The notes beneath the pieces were generated by a model, which saw only the letters and a list, made by a program, of their open reading frames with translations, ran no database searches and had not been told where the DNA came from. DNA of 64,000 bases from positions 62,001 through 126,000 of the forward strand of contig CAVUIG010000004.1 of the NCBI GenBank assembly GCA_963741355.1, written 5' to 3'. Numbering within the stretch: position 1 is the stretch's first letter; every line of letters begins with the position of its first letter. Positions 49,797-60,213 of this stretch are shown here, one piece after another. Source of the DNA: CAIWHR01 sp963741355 (GTDB taxonomy: Bacteria > Pseudomonadota > Gammaproteobacteria > Burkholderiales > Casimicrobiaceae). The translations under genes and the position numbers were made by a program.

Positions 49797-52759
49797 ATGA
49801 AAAGGTTGCACCGGAAAAAGGTATCGCTGGCGGTCATGAACGCGCTCAACGCGGGAATCATGGTCAGTCTCGCGACGCCGATCGTCTACGCGCAGCAGTC
49901 CACCACGCCGCCCGCACCCGCCAACATCGAAACGGCCCAGACCCAGAAGATCGAGAAGATCGAGGTCACGGGCTCGCGGATCCCGTCGCCGACGCTCACG
50001 AGCGAGAGTCCGGTCAACGTCATGAACGCGCAGGAAATCGCGTACACGGGGCTGACGAACACCTCGGACATCATCAATCAACTGCCGCAGGCCTACTCCG
50101 ATCAAGGCAACAACCTCAGCGAACGGCGCGACAGGCACGTCGACCGTGAACCTGCGCAACCTCGGTGCAACCCGCACGCTGGTCCTGATCGACGGCAAGC
50201 GGATGCCCGCGGGCGACCCGACCTATTGGGCGACCGACCTCAACAACATCCCGGCGCCGCTGATCCAGCGCGTCGAAGTGCTGTCGGGCGGCGCGTCGTC
50301 GATCTACGGGTCGGACGCCATCGCCGGTGTCGTCAACTTCATCATGAACGACCACTTCGAGGGCATCCAGTTCCAGTGGAACGCCAACGGGTACAACCAC
50401 CAGCAGCATGACGATCAGGTCTCAGACATCGTCGCGAGACGCGCCATTACCAACCCGGCGCAGTTCCAGGTGCCCGGCAACGTCGGCCTCGACGGCCAGA
50501 GCCAGGACTTCACGCTGACGATGGGCAGCAATTTCGCCAACGGCAAAGGCAACGCCACGGTATTCTTCGGCTACATTCACACCAACCCGATATTGGGGGC
50601 CGCTCGCGATTTCAGCGCCTGCTCGCTCAACGGCACCGCGGCGGGCTTCGTCTGCGGCGGCTCGGGCACGTCCGCCTCCGGCCAGTTCTTCACCGCGGAC
50701 CAGTAATGCAGTTCACGATCGCGAATGCCGCCGGCGACGCGCGGCCCTTTACGGCCAACGACCAATTCAACTTCGGCCCGTACAATTACTTCCAGCGCAA
50801 CGACGAGCGCTATCAGGCCAATGTCTTCGCGCACTACGACTTGTTCCCGCAAGTGCGGGTGTACTCGGAATTCGATTTCATGTCCGACGCCACGAACACG
50901 CAGATCGCGCCCAGCGGCGCATTCGGCCAGAGCGCCGTCCTCTCCAACGACAATCCGCTGCTGTCGCAGTCATTCAAGGACGCGATGGGCATCACGGCCA
51001 CGACGCCCCAGACCGTTTACATGCTCCGTCGCAACGTCGAGGGCGGCGGGCGGATCCAGGACCTCACGCACGAGAACTATCGCTACGTCATCGGCGCGAA
51101 GGGCGACTTCCTGGACGGAAAGTGGGATTACAACGGCTGGTGGCAGTCCGGCAGGAACAATTATTCGCAGACCTACCGGAACGACTTCACCGGTAACCGT
51201 CTGGTCGATGCCGTGACCGTCGTCAAGGATGCAAATGGCGTGCCCGTCTGCGCGTCGACCGGGCAACACAGGGGTTGCGTCCCCTACGATATCTTCCACA
51301 CGGGCGGCGTCACGCAGGCGGCGCTCGACTACCTGCAGACCCCGGGCATGCAGAATGGCTTCACGCAACAGAGCGTCATCGGGCTCAATATTTCGTCCGA
51401 CCTCGGCGCGGCTTACGGATGGACGTTGCCCTGGGCCAGGAACGGCGTCGGGGTCGCGTTCGGCATCGAGCGCCGCGTCGAGAAGCTGAGTCTTCGAGGT
51501 GGATAGTTCTTCTCGGCGTTTGAAGGTCACCGGCCAGGGCGGGGCGGCTCTCCCGCTCAGCGGCCAATATACGGTGGTCGAACCCTACGCCGAAATTCGC
51601 GTGCCGATCATGGAGCGGCAGGAATGGGCCTACGACCTCACGCTGACCGCTTCCTACCGTTACTCGAGCTACAGCACCGACCAGAACACGAACTCGTACG
51701 GGGTTGGCGCGGACTGGGCGCCCATCAAGGAAGCCAAGATTCGGGGCAGCTACCAGCAGGCCGTGCGCGCCGCGAACATCATCGAGCTCTTCACCGCCCA
51801 GGGATTCAACCTGTTCGACATGTCGGGCGGCGATCCCTGCGGTCCGTCGAAGCAGGCGACGCTCGCGCAATGCCTGAGGACGGGGCTGGCGCCCGGCCAG
51901 TACGGGGCGAAGATCCTCGACAACTCCGCCGGCCAGTACAACTATCTGCAGGGCGGCAACCCCAATCTGAAGCCCGAGACGGCGAAGACCTACACGTTCG
52001 GTGGGGTGTTCCAGCCGATGGCCGGCATGAGCGCCACAGTCGATTACTGGCACATCCAGGTCGACGATGCGGTGGGCATCATTCCGCCGGATCTTGCCCT
52101 GTCCCAGTGTCTGGAAGTGGGGCAGTTCTGTGACCTGATCCACCGCGGCGCCAACGGCAACCTCTGGCTTCCGGGCCAGGGCTACGTTTCCGGCGCTCAA
52201 TCAGAACATCGGCGCCTACAAGACCGACGGCATCGACGTGACGTTCAACTATGGGACGCCGATCAAGGATTACGGGAGCATCGCGGTCGGCCTCGTCGGA
52301 ACATGGGTCAACGAGTTCGTTACCACGCCGCTTCCGGGAGGTCATTCGTACGACTGCGTGGGCCTCTACGGTCCCACGTGCGGCGCGCCGCAACCGAGCT
52401 GGCGCCACAAGCTGACGGGCGTCTGGAATACGCCGTGGAACGTCAACCTGGCGTTGGCGTGGCGCTATGCTGGCGCCACCTCTGCGGAACAGAACAACTC
52501 GAACCCGCAGCTGTCCGGTACCGTCTTTCCGGTGTCCGCCAACATCGGGTCACAGAGCTGGTTCGACCTCGCCGCGCAGTGGAACATCGACAAGAACTGG
52601 ACGCTTCGCGGCGGTGTGAACAACATGTTCGACCGCGATCCGCCGCTCGTATACTCCGGCCTCAACCCGATTGCCTCAGGCGGCAACAACAACACTTGGC
52701 CCGGCGTCTACGACAGCCTCGGCCGTAACTTCTTCGTGAACGTCACCGCGCAGTTCTGA
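49797..52759 (+). CDS. TonB-dependent outer-membrane receptor (several frameshifts)
   Basis: About 988 residues from ATG 49797 (GGGGGAT 7 bases upstream). Signal peptide ends I-V-Y-A-Q-Q. TonB box region I-E-K-I-E-V-T-G-S-R-I-P, plug with T-R-T-L-V-L-I-D-G-K-R-M-P and V-E-V-L-S-G-G-A-S-S-I-Y-G-S-D-A-I-A-G-V-V-N. The barrel ends F-F-V-N-V-T-A-Q-F, with the final aromatic residue. Shifts near 50125, 50705, 51505 and 52200. Length and Asp/Asn-rich loops resemble large receptors of Xanthomonas and Caulobacter. The ligand is unknown. Ends at a strong terminator. Confidence 0.85.
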
Positions 52760-52785
52760 TTCACGGGCGCGGGAATTGCGGCACC

Positions 52786-52815
52786 GACGGCGAGCCTCGG
52801 CTCGCCGTCTTTTTT
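52786..52815 (+). terminator. Rho-independent terminator after the TonB receptor
   Basis: GACGGCGAG (52786-52794) pairs with CTCGCCGTC (52801-52809), 6-base loop, then six T. Confidence 0.9.
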
Positions 52816-53014
52816 GGGTTGGCGTCCGCAATGCAGCGCGCACGTCGTTCCCTGCGAATGCGGGAGCCCGGCGTCGTCGTCCATGGCATCAGGCGAAAGG
52901 GTGTTGGTTCGGGCGCATCCGTTGCACGCGAGTCCCGTGCGGCTTCTCACCGGCTGGCGCTGCCCCGTTGCGACGTCGTAAAATGCGCGATCGGCCCCTA
53001 CAGGAACCCTGACC

Positions 53015-53380
53015 ATGAATTCCATTCGATTCCGGCTCGCCTCTGCATTCGTTGCCATGGCCCTCGCGGCGCCCACCGGGGCCGCGCTCGCGCAGACCGC
53101 CGCACCGACCGCGCCGACGGTCACGCCCGCACCGAACTGCGAAAAGCCGGGCGACCCTCCGACCACCAACTCCTCCGAGCTCGGCAAGTCCGCCGCCGAG
53201 CTCAAGCGCAGCAACTGGTTCAAGAACACGAGGGCCTACCTCGATTGCCTGAAGCGTTTTGTCGACGAGCAGCAGGCCGCGGCCGCGCCGCACATCAGGG
53301 CGGCCAATGCCGCGGTCGAGGAGTACACCAAGTCACAAAAGACCTTCAACGAACAGGTCGAATTGGCTCGGTCGCAATAG
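53015..53380 (+). CDS. Secreted protein of unknown function
   Basis: 121 residues from ATG 53015. Signal peptide ends A-L-A-Q. A Pro/Thr-rich linker is followed by a Cys, then helices with S-N-W-F-K-N-T-R-A-Y-L-D-C-L-K-R-F and E-Q-Q-A-A-A-A. Two cysteines could form a disulfide. No family recognised. It lies behind the TonB receptor terminator and ahead of the FKBP gene, both on the same strand. Confidence 0.6.
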   Translation: MNSIRFRLASAFVAMALAAPTGAALAQTAAPTAPTVTPAPNCEKPGDPPTTNSSELGKSAAELKRSNWFKNTRAYLDCLKRFVDEQQAAAAPHIRAANAAVEEYTKSQKTFNEQVELARSQ

Positions 53381-53476
53381 GGGCCGGCAAGCGGATTCAT
53401 GTTTTCGCGCGGGCAAAGCGCGTCGCGCTTCCCGGCCCGAACACGAACCGGTGTGATTGCCCGCACATTTTCCGCC

Positions 53477-54296
53477 ATGCGCGTTCTTGTTTCGTTCGCG
53501 TTTCTGCTCGTCGCTGCGATGGCCGCCGCTCAGGCCCCACCCGCCGCGTCCGTGCAGGCGCCCGCACCGCCGCCCGCGCCGGCCGACGTCGCCGCGCCGC
53601 CCGCCGACGCCACGAAGACAGCGTCCGGGCTCGCATCGAAGGTGCTTGCACCCGGCACCGGCCAGGCCACCCTGCCAGGGACGATTCGTCACCGTGCACT
53701 ACACCGGGTGGACGACCGACGGCAAGATGTTCGACAGCTCGGTCGCGCGCGGCAAGCCCGCGACCTTCCCGCTCGACCGCGTGATCGCGGGCTGGACCGA
53801 AGGCGTGCAGCTGATGGTGGCGGGCGAGAAGCGCCGCTTCTGGATTCCCGAGGCGCTCGCCTACAAGGGGCAGCGCGAGCCGAAGGGCATGCTCGTGTTC
53901 GACATCGAGCTGATCTCGTTCATGCCGATTCGCCGACGAGCCGCCGCCCGACGTGAAGGCGCCGCCGGCCGACGCCAAGGAACGGCCAGCGGGCTCGCCT
54001 ACAAGGTGCTCAAGCCGGGCACCGGCGCACGGCATCCGAAGCGCGAGCAGCAGGTCACCGTGCACTACTCGGGCTGGACGACCGACGGCAAGATGTTCGA
54101 CAGCTCGGTCGCGCGCGGCCAGCCGGCGACGTTCCCGCTCGACGGCGTGATCGCGGGCTGGACCGAAGGGCGTGCAGCTGATGGTCGAGGGCGAGAAGAC
54201 CCGCTTCTGGATTCCCGAGAAGCCTCGCCTACAAGGGCCAGCGGCGCGCCGTACGGGATGCTGGTGTTCGACGTCGAGCTGATCAAGATCCGATAA
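53477..54296 (+). CDS. Tandem FKBP-type peptidyl-prolyl isomerase (many frameshifts)
   Basis: About 273 residues from ATG 53477. Signal peptide ends A-A-A-Q, then two FKBP domains, each V-T-V-H-Y-x-G-W-T-T-D-G-K-M-F-D-S-S-V-A-R-G with F-P-L-D-x-V-I-A-G-W. The DNA of the two repeats is almost identical, so extra bases stand out: the second has GAAGGGCG against GAAGGCG in the first, and an extra C in AAGCCTCGCC. Five or six shifts result. Two FKBP copies in one secreted protein are unusual. It would isomerise prolines in periplasmic proteins. Confidence 0.82.
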
Positions 54297-54541
54297 GAGA
54301 ATTGGGGAATCAATCACCCGGATTCGTCGTCGATCATTGATGTTCCGCCACGCATGCGCGAACCACTGCGTGAGCTCGCGGCGCTCCATTTCGGGGTGAT
54401 GCACTGATCAGCAAGGTGATGTGCCGCGCGGCGCCGCTCTGACGCCCGCATCGGCGAGCTGCCAGGTGTGTCCCGGTATCGGCTCGTATATACTCACATC
54501 TTGCCGCCCGACGGCGCGAGATCGATAATGGAGAGTTGCAA

Positions 54542-54769
54542 ATGAATAGATACTGCCTGCTCCTTGCCGTCGCGGGGACTGCCTTCATTGTCGGATGCGC
54601 ATCGGCGGACAAGAAAGCCGAAGCGCCGGACGACGACAAGGATTTCGTGACCGGCAGCCGCCTGCCCGTGAAGGCCGGAACGGGGCATGCGGCCGCGACG
54701 ACGAGCAGGCAGGGAATCGACGACATGTTGCGCAATCGCAACGTCGGAACCAGCCCGCCTCAAAATTAG
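54542..54769 (+). CDS. Small lipoprotein
   Basis: 75 residues from ATG 54542 (GGAG 8 bases upstream). Lipobox I-V-G-C. The mature part is polar (D-K-K-A-E-A-P-D-D-D-K). Its stop overlaps that of the convergent hydroxylase gene. Function unknown. Confidence 0.7.
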   Translation: MNRYCLLLAVAGTAFIVGCASADKKAEAPDDDKDFVTGSRLPVKAGTGHAAATTSRQGIDDMLRNRNVGTSPPQN

Positions 54770-56061
54770 CTTTCGAGGTCGCCGGCCGCACCCGTAAACG
54801 CGTTGACGCCCGCCGTCAGCGCCGTAATCAGCGCCCGCTCGGGCGGCGTCAGGTGCGGGTGCCAGATGTCGAAGATGAGCACGACGCGGAGCTTTTCGCT
54901 GTTGTTCCAGGCCTCGTGCTCGATCGTGTCGTCGAACACCCACGCCTGTCCCGGAATCCATTGGCGCGTGTCGTTGCCGACCCGGAATCCACAGTCCTCG
55001 GGGATGATGAGGGCAAGGTGCGTGACCAGGCGAACGTTGGTCACACCGGTGTGCGGCGGGATTCGCGTCCGGGGCTTCAACAGCGAGAACATCGCCGCCG
55101 GCGTGCGTCCCGGTTGGTCGGGCTGGGGAGCGCCCGCCAGCAGCCGCATGGTGGTCGGGCACCTGGCGGCGTTTTCGTCGATCAGCTTTCCCATCTTGTA
55201 GAGGTGGAAGGCGCTCCAGCGCGGCGAGTTGTTCAGTTCCGCGAACTGGTTGTGCGGCACGTCCGGCGGATAGCTGATATAGGGCGTGAAGCCCTCCTCG
55301 GCGGCAAGGATTTCCAGAAATTCTTCGCGAACGTCGTTCGTCGCGGCCTCGATCGGATCGAGCCAGGGAAAATCGGCACGGTCGAAGAATTCGATCGGGG
55401 CGAGACCGGGAAAGTGGTAGATCACCGAATGTGAATCGTATCGCTTCTTCCGTCCGACCATGATGTCGAGTGAATCACGGAACCGCTTCAGATTCTCACC
55501 GGCGAACTGCGCGAGGTGCGAATCGAGATGTTGATCGAGGAAGGTCCCGATGTCCTGGTTGTATTTCTGCACGTGCGCCAGCGCCTGCGAGACGGACGGC
55601 CGCAGCTCGGGATGCAGGCGCTCGACCGGGGGAGCGACAATCGCCGCGGCGCCGTAGGCCCGGGCCGCCTGGTGCGTCTTTCCCTGCCGCTCGAGCAGGT
55701 TGGCGCGGAGAAGCAGGCCCACGAGGTCGCTGGGATCACGGCTGAGCGCGTGCTGAATCGCGCTTTCTTCGCTCGGCTCGTCGTTGAGGTTCCGGCAGGT
55801 GACGGCAAGATGAATCCATTGCTGGGCGTCCGTGCCATCGGTGTCCACGAGGCGCTGGAACGCCACGCGGGCGGACTGCATGTCTCCTTGGCGGAAGGCC
55901 CGCTGGCCGAGTGCCATCAAGGTTCGCGGGTGACCAGGGTCGATCTCGAGAATCCGGCGCCAAAGCCGCGTTGCCTCGTCCTCTCGCCCGGCCTGCGCGG
56001 CGCGGAAAGCCTGCGCCTCCAACGCATTGATTTCGGGCAGTCGTCCCTGAATGTTCTGCAT
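54766..56061 (-). CDS. TPR aspartyl/asparaginyl beta-hydroxylase family protein 1
   Basis: 431 residues from ATG 56059-56061. TPR repeats in the first 130 residues (W-I-H-L-A-V-T-C-R-N-L), then an Asp_Arg_Hydrox domain. Iron and 2-oxoglutarate residues: I-P-P-H-T-G-V-T-N-V-R-L-V-T-H, then G-F-R-V-G-N and V-F-D-D-T-I-E-H-E-A-W-N. These enzymes hydroxylate Asp or Asn in peptides or lipid A fatty acids (LpxO type). The target is unknown. The next gene is a paralogue. Confidence 0.83.
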   Translation of the reverse strand: MQNIQGRLPEINALEAQAFRAAQAGREDEATRLWRRILEIDPGHPRTLMALGQRAFRQGDMQSARVAFQRLVDTDGTDAQQWIHLAVTCRNLNDEPSEESAIQHALSRDPSDLVGLLLRANLLERQGKTHQAARAYGAAAIVAPPVERLHPELRPSVSQALAHVQKYNQDIGTFLDQHLDSHLAQFAGENLKRFRDSLDIMVGRKKRYDSHSVIYHFPGLAPIEFFDRADFPWLDPIEAATNDVREEFLEILAAEEGFTPYISYPPDVPHNQFAELNNSPRWSAFHLYKMGKLIDENAARCPTTMRLLAGAPQPDQPGRTPAAMFSLLKPRTRIPPHTGVTNVRLVTHLALIIPEDCGFRVGNDTRQWIPGQAWVFDDTIEHEAWNNSEKLRVVLIFDIWHPHLTPPERALITALTAGVNAFTGAAGDLES

Positions 56062-56080
56062 TGGATTTCTCGTTGGGTTG

Positions 56081-57262
56081 TCAGATCGACCACGCAGGCT
56101 TCTCGCCGCTGTAGGTGTCGATCGCTCCAAACATGGCAGCGACGAGCCCGCGCTCCTCTTCGGTGAGCTCCGGACGCCAGATTTCGAACAGAAGTATCAC
56201 GCGGGTCCGGTCGCTGCGGTTCCAGGCTTCATGTTCCATCGTGTCGTCGAACAGCCACGCCTTGCCTTCGACGGGCGTGCGCGTGTCGTTGCCGACCCGG
56301 AAGCCGCAGTCCGGCGGGACGATCAACGGAAGGTGGCAGATGAGGCGGGTATTGACGAGACCCGAGTGGGGCGGAATCCGCGCGCCGGGGCGCAGCAGGG
56401 AGAAAAGGACCGACGGCGAGCGGTTTTTAACCCGGGCAAGCGGAACTTCCTCCATGACCTTCATCGTCCGCGGGCACCGGGCGGCGTTCTCGGGCACGAT
56501 CTCGCCGTCCTTCCACAAGTAGAAGGCGCTCCAGTCCAAGTTGTCCGTCATCCCGCTTTGTTCCTTGCGCGGACGCTTCGGGTCGTTCTGGATATAGGGT
56601 CGGAACGCGGACCCTCCCTTGAGGACCTCGGAGAGCTCGGAGCGGATGTCCGCCGTGGCCGCCTCGACCGGGTCGAGCCACGGGAAGTCGTCCCGCTCGT
56701 AGAACTGGATCTGGGGAAGCTCCGGGAAGAAATAGGTGCGCGGCTGCTGGAAATAGATCGTCTTCTTTCCCAGCAGAATGTCGAGTGAATGCCTGAACCG
56801 CCCGGCGGATCGCCCGTCGACGAGGCCCTGGGCGACCAGCCGGTCCTGGAGGAACGCTTCGAATTGAGCGGCATGACGCTCGCAAATCGTTTGCGCCCGG
56901 CTCAATTCGTCGCGCATTTCAACCGACAGCTGGTCGGCTGGCGGAGCGATCTGGAGCACGAATCGGTAGAACGACGACGCGCCGCGCGCGTCCCCCGATT
57001 CGGCCAGCTGGTCGGCCTTGAACATCAGCGCGCGCAAGTTGCGCGGCTCGAGCGCCAGAGCCTTGTCGACGGCGGCGAGCGCGGCCGCCCTGTCGTCGAG
57101 CCGACGGCAAGCATAGGCGAGGCCGATGTAACTGGAGGCATCGGCCCGACCTGCGGTGACGATCCTTTCGAATGACTCGCGCGCCGTGCGAGCGTCACCC
57201 GTGCGTAGCGCGTCGACTCCGGACTGCGCGAGCGCACGCGCGTCAATGGGTGGCATAGGCAT
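56081..57262 (-). CDS. TPR aspartyl/asparaginyl beta-hydroxylase family protein 2
   Basis: 393 residues. Same plan as gene 1: TPR repeats to about 110, and the hydroxylase domain with I-P-P-H-S-G-L-V-N-T-R-L-I-C-H, G-F-R-V-G-N-D-T-R and L-F-D-D-T-M-E-H-E-A-W-N. The pair are clear tandem duplicates (W-L-D-P-x-E-A-A-T in both). All metal ligands are kept in both, so both may be active. Gap to gene 1 is 19 bases. Confidence 0.85.
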   Translation of the reverse strand: MPMPPIDARALAQSGVDALRTGDARTARESFERIVTAGRADASSYIGLAYACRRLDDRAAALAAVDKALALEPRNLRALMFKADQLAESGDARGASSFYRFVLQIAPPADQLSVEMRDELSRAQTICERHAAQFEAFLQDRLVAQGLVDGRSAGRFRHSLDILLGKKTIYFQQPRTYFFPELPQIQFYERDDFPWLDPVEAATADIRSELSEVLKGGSAFRPYIQNDPKRPRKEQSGMTDNLDWSAFYLWKDGEIVPENAARCPRTMKVMEEVPLARVKNRSPSVLFSLLRPGARIPPHSGLVNTRLICHLPLIVPPDCGFRVGNDTRTPVEGKAWLFDDTMEHEAWNRSDRTRVILLFEIWRPELTEEERGLVAAMFGAIDTYSGEKPAWSI

Positions 57263-57399
57263 GGTGAGCAGATTCAGATTGTCGCCGGGCGGTTTCGCCT
57301 CCGACGCCGGATTGCGGACGAAAGCATAGCAAATAACATGGGAACCCTGCAGGACCCGGCATAGGATTGCATTTCCAACAGAGCGGTCACAGGAAAAAG

Positions 57400-57585
57400 G
57401 TGTTTCTGAAGATCGATAACCTCTTACTGATTGCGACGCTGCACGAGGTTACTCCGGTGCGTGCGGGCCAGCGCCTGGTGTCGATGACGTTCATCGAAAG
57501 CTATATTGCCGACGAGCACCAGCGGTCGCAGGTCCGCGAGCTCAATGAAATCGCCGCGCTGGAAGGACTGTCCGATGAAACGTGA
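57400..57585 (+). CDS. Small protein of unknown function
   Basis: 61 residues from GTG 57400 (AGGA upstream). It reads F-L-K-I-D-N-L-L-L-I-A-T-L and M-T-F-I-E-S-Y-I-A-D-E-H. No family recognised. A weak call: it could be the end of an unidentified gene. Confidence 0.35.
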   Translation: MFLKIDNLLLIATLHEVTPVRAGQRLVSMTFIESYIADEHQRSQVRELNEIAALEGLSDET

Positions 57586-57642
57586 AAACCGCGTACGACT
57601 CGGTGTCGCACGCCAGAATCTGATACGCATGTCGTCGACAAC

Positions 57643-58719
57643 TTAAATGCCAATACCGTTCACGACCTCGGCGACCGCATTGTCGGATCTCCTCAGTCGT
57701 TCGAGCCAGTCAATTCCTTTACGGACTTCGGCGCGGTTGTCACGGCGCGAGACGCGCAAGCCTTCCGCACGATCATTCGGCGTGTATCCGTATTCGGGTG
57801 CCTTCGAATAGCGCGTCAGCACCGGACTGCGGCCCACCTCGGAAAGATAGCGGGCGTCACGGGGCAGCTCGCAATGGTCAAGAATGCGGATCATGTTGTC
57901 AGCTACGTTCGAAAGAAACGCGTCGAAATCCAACGCGATGACCCTGCCCGCGAACCGCTTCACGGCGTCGTGTTGCGTCCAGGATTCGGAAAGCCAGCTC
58001 ATTGCCGCCAGTTCGCCGATAGACAGCGTGTGCAAAGGCGCGAGAGGCGTGCCGACACGCGATTGCAAACGCCGAATGCGTTCCGGCCCGTGTCCGCGCA
58101 GATCGACGGGCGAATTCTGTCCGGCCAGCAGCGTCGCCAGGTAAGATTCGGCGCGCAGGTTCATGTAGATTGCGCGAGCGCTTTCACTTGCGGCCAGAAT
58201 CGGCGCGGCCAGGCGTCCGGCACTGCTCGTCGCTTTGACGACGACGCTGCGCGTCTGGGCGTAACCGCGACTCCAGAGCCGCAGGAACATGGCAAGCGCG
58301 AGTTCGAATTCCTCGTTGCTCAACAGCGAGTCGACTCGGCCCAACAGGTCATGGGCGTCGGCCAGCGTCCTGAGCGGCAACGGTTCGCGCAACGACAGCA
58401 CCCCTCCCGTCTCGTCGAGCAGCCGGCTGAGCAGGGTCGAGCCGACGTGGCCCGTATGAAAGATGAAATGGACGGCGTGGCCGCCTGTCACACGGCGCGC
58501 GGCGTTGGCGACATCGCCGATTGGCAGCCACGCGCCTTGCGTGACCGGGCTCAGAATGCGGTCGTCGAGGAAGCTTGCGGCGCGATAGGCGGCCGCGTCC
58601 AACCGTACGAGCAAGACCACCTCGCGAACGAGGTCAAGCTTTTGCGGATAGGCGTCGGGCGACGTGGGCAATTGCGCCAGCAGGTCATCGGCAATCGAAT
58701 TGGGCCGCTCTATCGCCAA
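57643..58719 (-). CDS. Sulfotransferase-like P-loop protein
   Basis: 358 residues from TTG 58719 (AAGGA 6 bases upstream). PAPS loop-like F-I-F-H-T-G-H-V-G-S-T-L-L-S-R-L and a 3'-phosphate-like segment with L-R-E-P-L. It keeps the sulfotransferase pattern but is divergent from the TPR sulfotransferase upstream. Target unknown. Divergent from the DUF3313 gene. Confidence 0.65.
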   Translation of the reverse strand: MAIERPNSIADDLLAQLPTSPDAYPQKLDLVREVVLLVRLDAAAYRAASFLDDRILSPVTQGAWLPIGDVANAARRVTGGHAVHFIFHTGHVGSTLLSRLLDETGGVLSLREPLPLRTLADAHDLLGRVDSLLSNEEFELALAMFLRLWSRGYAQTRSVVVKATSSAGRLAAPILAASESARAIYMNLRAESYLATLLAGQNSPVDLRGHGPERIRRLQSRVGTPLAPLHTLSIGELAAMSWLSESWTQHDAVKRFAGRVIALDFDAFLSNVADNMIRILDHCELPRDARYLSEVGRSPVLTRYSKAPEYGYTPNDRAEGLRVSRRDNRAEVRKGIDWLERLRRSDNAVAEVVNGIGI

Positions 58720-58925
58720 ATGGGATCCTTCACGCCCGTTTCCGCCTCCGCTGGCGTTCGCGCGCCGGGCGGACTAACATCGAGAACCTCACGGAGCGCC
58801 AATCTCGCGTCAGGATCTTTCAACCTGGACACGGCGGCGGAACACCTTTCTGTCGCGAGCCGTCGAATAATCGACGCGGGAGTAATGTTCACATGATAGC
58901 TTGAGGTGAACGAGGAGGGCTGACC

Positions 58926-59612
58926 ATGAACCACAACACGCTTTTCGTCCTGTTGCTGACCACGCTCGCGGGGACGGCTTTCGCGGCCGCGAATGACGCC
59001 GCGGTCCCGGCAACGAGCGACGGACTCGTTGCCGTGCAATCCCGGAATCTCGGCGAGCTTTATCTGCGACCGGATACTGATCTGTCCCGCTATCACAAGA
59101 TCATCGTTGACCCGGCCCGAGCCGCGTTCAAGAAGGATTGGCTGAAGGACACCAACGCCCAGCGGGGCGTGCAGCGCTGGCTCATGCCTGAGGACGCGCA
59201 GCGGATCATCGACGAAGCGGCCCTGAGTCTTTCAAGCGTCGTCGCCGAGACCTTTACGTCGCAGGGCTACGAAATTGCAGCAGCACCGGGCGAGGGCGTG
59301 CTGCGCCTGTCGCCCAGCGTTACCGACCTCTACGTCAACGCTCCGGACGTGCCGGCGCCGGGAATTCAAGTTGCGATTGTAAGGGATGGGGGAGAGGCGA
59401 CGCTTCGCCTCGACGTGCGCGACGCAGTGACAGGAACTCTGCTCGCACGCGTCGTAGATCGTGACATGGCGCGCGAGATCCGGCTGAACAACAGGGCGAA
59501 CAGCGTCACGAATCTGTTCTGGTTCGAAGCCCTGTTCAGGCAGTGGGCGGCGGGTTGTGCCAGGGAGTTCGAGACGGCGGGGACGCGGAAGACCGCTCAG
59601 GCGCGTCCCTGA
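58926..59612 (+). CDS. DUF3313-like secreted protein
   Basis: 228 residues from ATG 58926 (GAGGAGGG upstream). Signal peptide ends T-A-F-A-A. The mature part has Y-H-K-I-I-V-D-P-A-R-A-A-F, R-L-S-P-S-V-T-D-L and R-V-V-D-R-D-M-A-R, resembling DUF3313. Function unknown. Confidence 0.65.
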   Translation: MNHNTLFVLLLTTLAGTAFAAANDAAVPATSDGLVAVQSRNLGELYLRPDTDLSRYHKIIVDPARAAFKKDWLKDTNAQRGVQRWLMPEDAQRIIDEAALSLSSVVAETFTSQGYEIAAAPGEGVLRLSPSVTDLYVNAPDVPAPGIQVAIVRDGGEATLRLDVRDAVTGTLLARVVDRDMAREIRLNNRANSVTNLFWFEALFRQWAAGCAREFETAGTRKTAQARP

Positions 59613-59673
59613 GCCCGGGTCCGGAGGCCGGCGCCCCGGGGCAGCCCATTGGATGGGCCGCAACCTCGGCGAG

Positions 59674-60213
59674 TCACTTCAGCCGGGTGACCTTGACGAG
59701 ATCTTCCTTCCCTCGATCGTGAGGTTGTAGCTCCCGAAAACGCCGGTCTCGACGGTGACTTTCATCGTCGCGCCCTGAGGCGGCGGCTGCACTTCCGTGC
59801 TGTCGCTGTCGAGTTGGCGCCAGACCAGGCCGTTCTCCAGGATGAAGACGGCCTTGCCGCGTGCCGTCTTCGCGAATTCGAGCACATTGTCGGAGACCTG
59901 GTTCACTTCGCCCGGGCCGGGCTCGGCTGCCGGCGCCGGCTTGCCGAAATCCTCGGGTTTGGTCACCGGGGCCGGCTTCGAAAATCCGAACCAGTCGAGC
60001 CAAGCTCTTCTCCTTGGCCTGAGGCGCCGGCGCCACCGGCGCCGCAAGCGCGGTCTTGCCGCGCGCGGCGGCCGCATCGAAGCATTCGAGCCGTTTCGCC
60101 GCGTCGGCGATGTCGGCGCATTTCACGATGTCGGCGAGGGCGTCGCGCGTGACATCGGCATGCGCCGTTCCGGCCGTGAGCACGAGGATCGAAGCAAGAA
60201 GGAACGCTCGCAT
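59674..60213 (-). CDS. Secreted protein of unknown function (frameshifted)
   Basis: About 179 residues from ATG 60211-60213. Signal peptide ends A-H-A-D. A Cys segment C-A-D-I-A-D-A-A-K-R-L-E-C-F-D follows, then Pro-rich linker, and a C-terminal domain N-G-L-V-W-R-Q-L-D-S-D and G-S-Y-N-L-T-I-E-G. Shifts near 60005 and 59705 cancel in length. A Cys-x12-Cys start like this is common in envelope proteins of this group. Confidence 0.6.
   Translation of the reverse strand: MRAFLLASILVLTAGTAHADVTRDALADIVKCADIADAAKRLECFDAAAARGKTALAAPVAPAPQAKEKSLARLVRIFEAGPGDQTRGFRQAGAGSRARPGRSEPGLRQCARIREDGTRQGRLHPGERPGLAPTRQRQHGSAAAASGRDDESHRRDRRFRELQPHDRGKEDLVKVTRLK

Noticed and set aside
53477..54296. Programmed ribosomal frameshifting in the FKBP gene and others
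   Set aside because: The break sites share no slippery heptamer or downstream structure, and paired repeats show the base was simply added.
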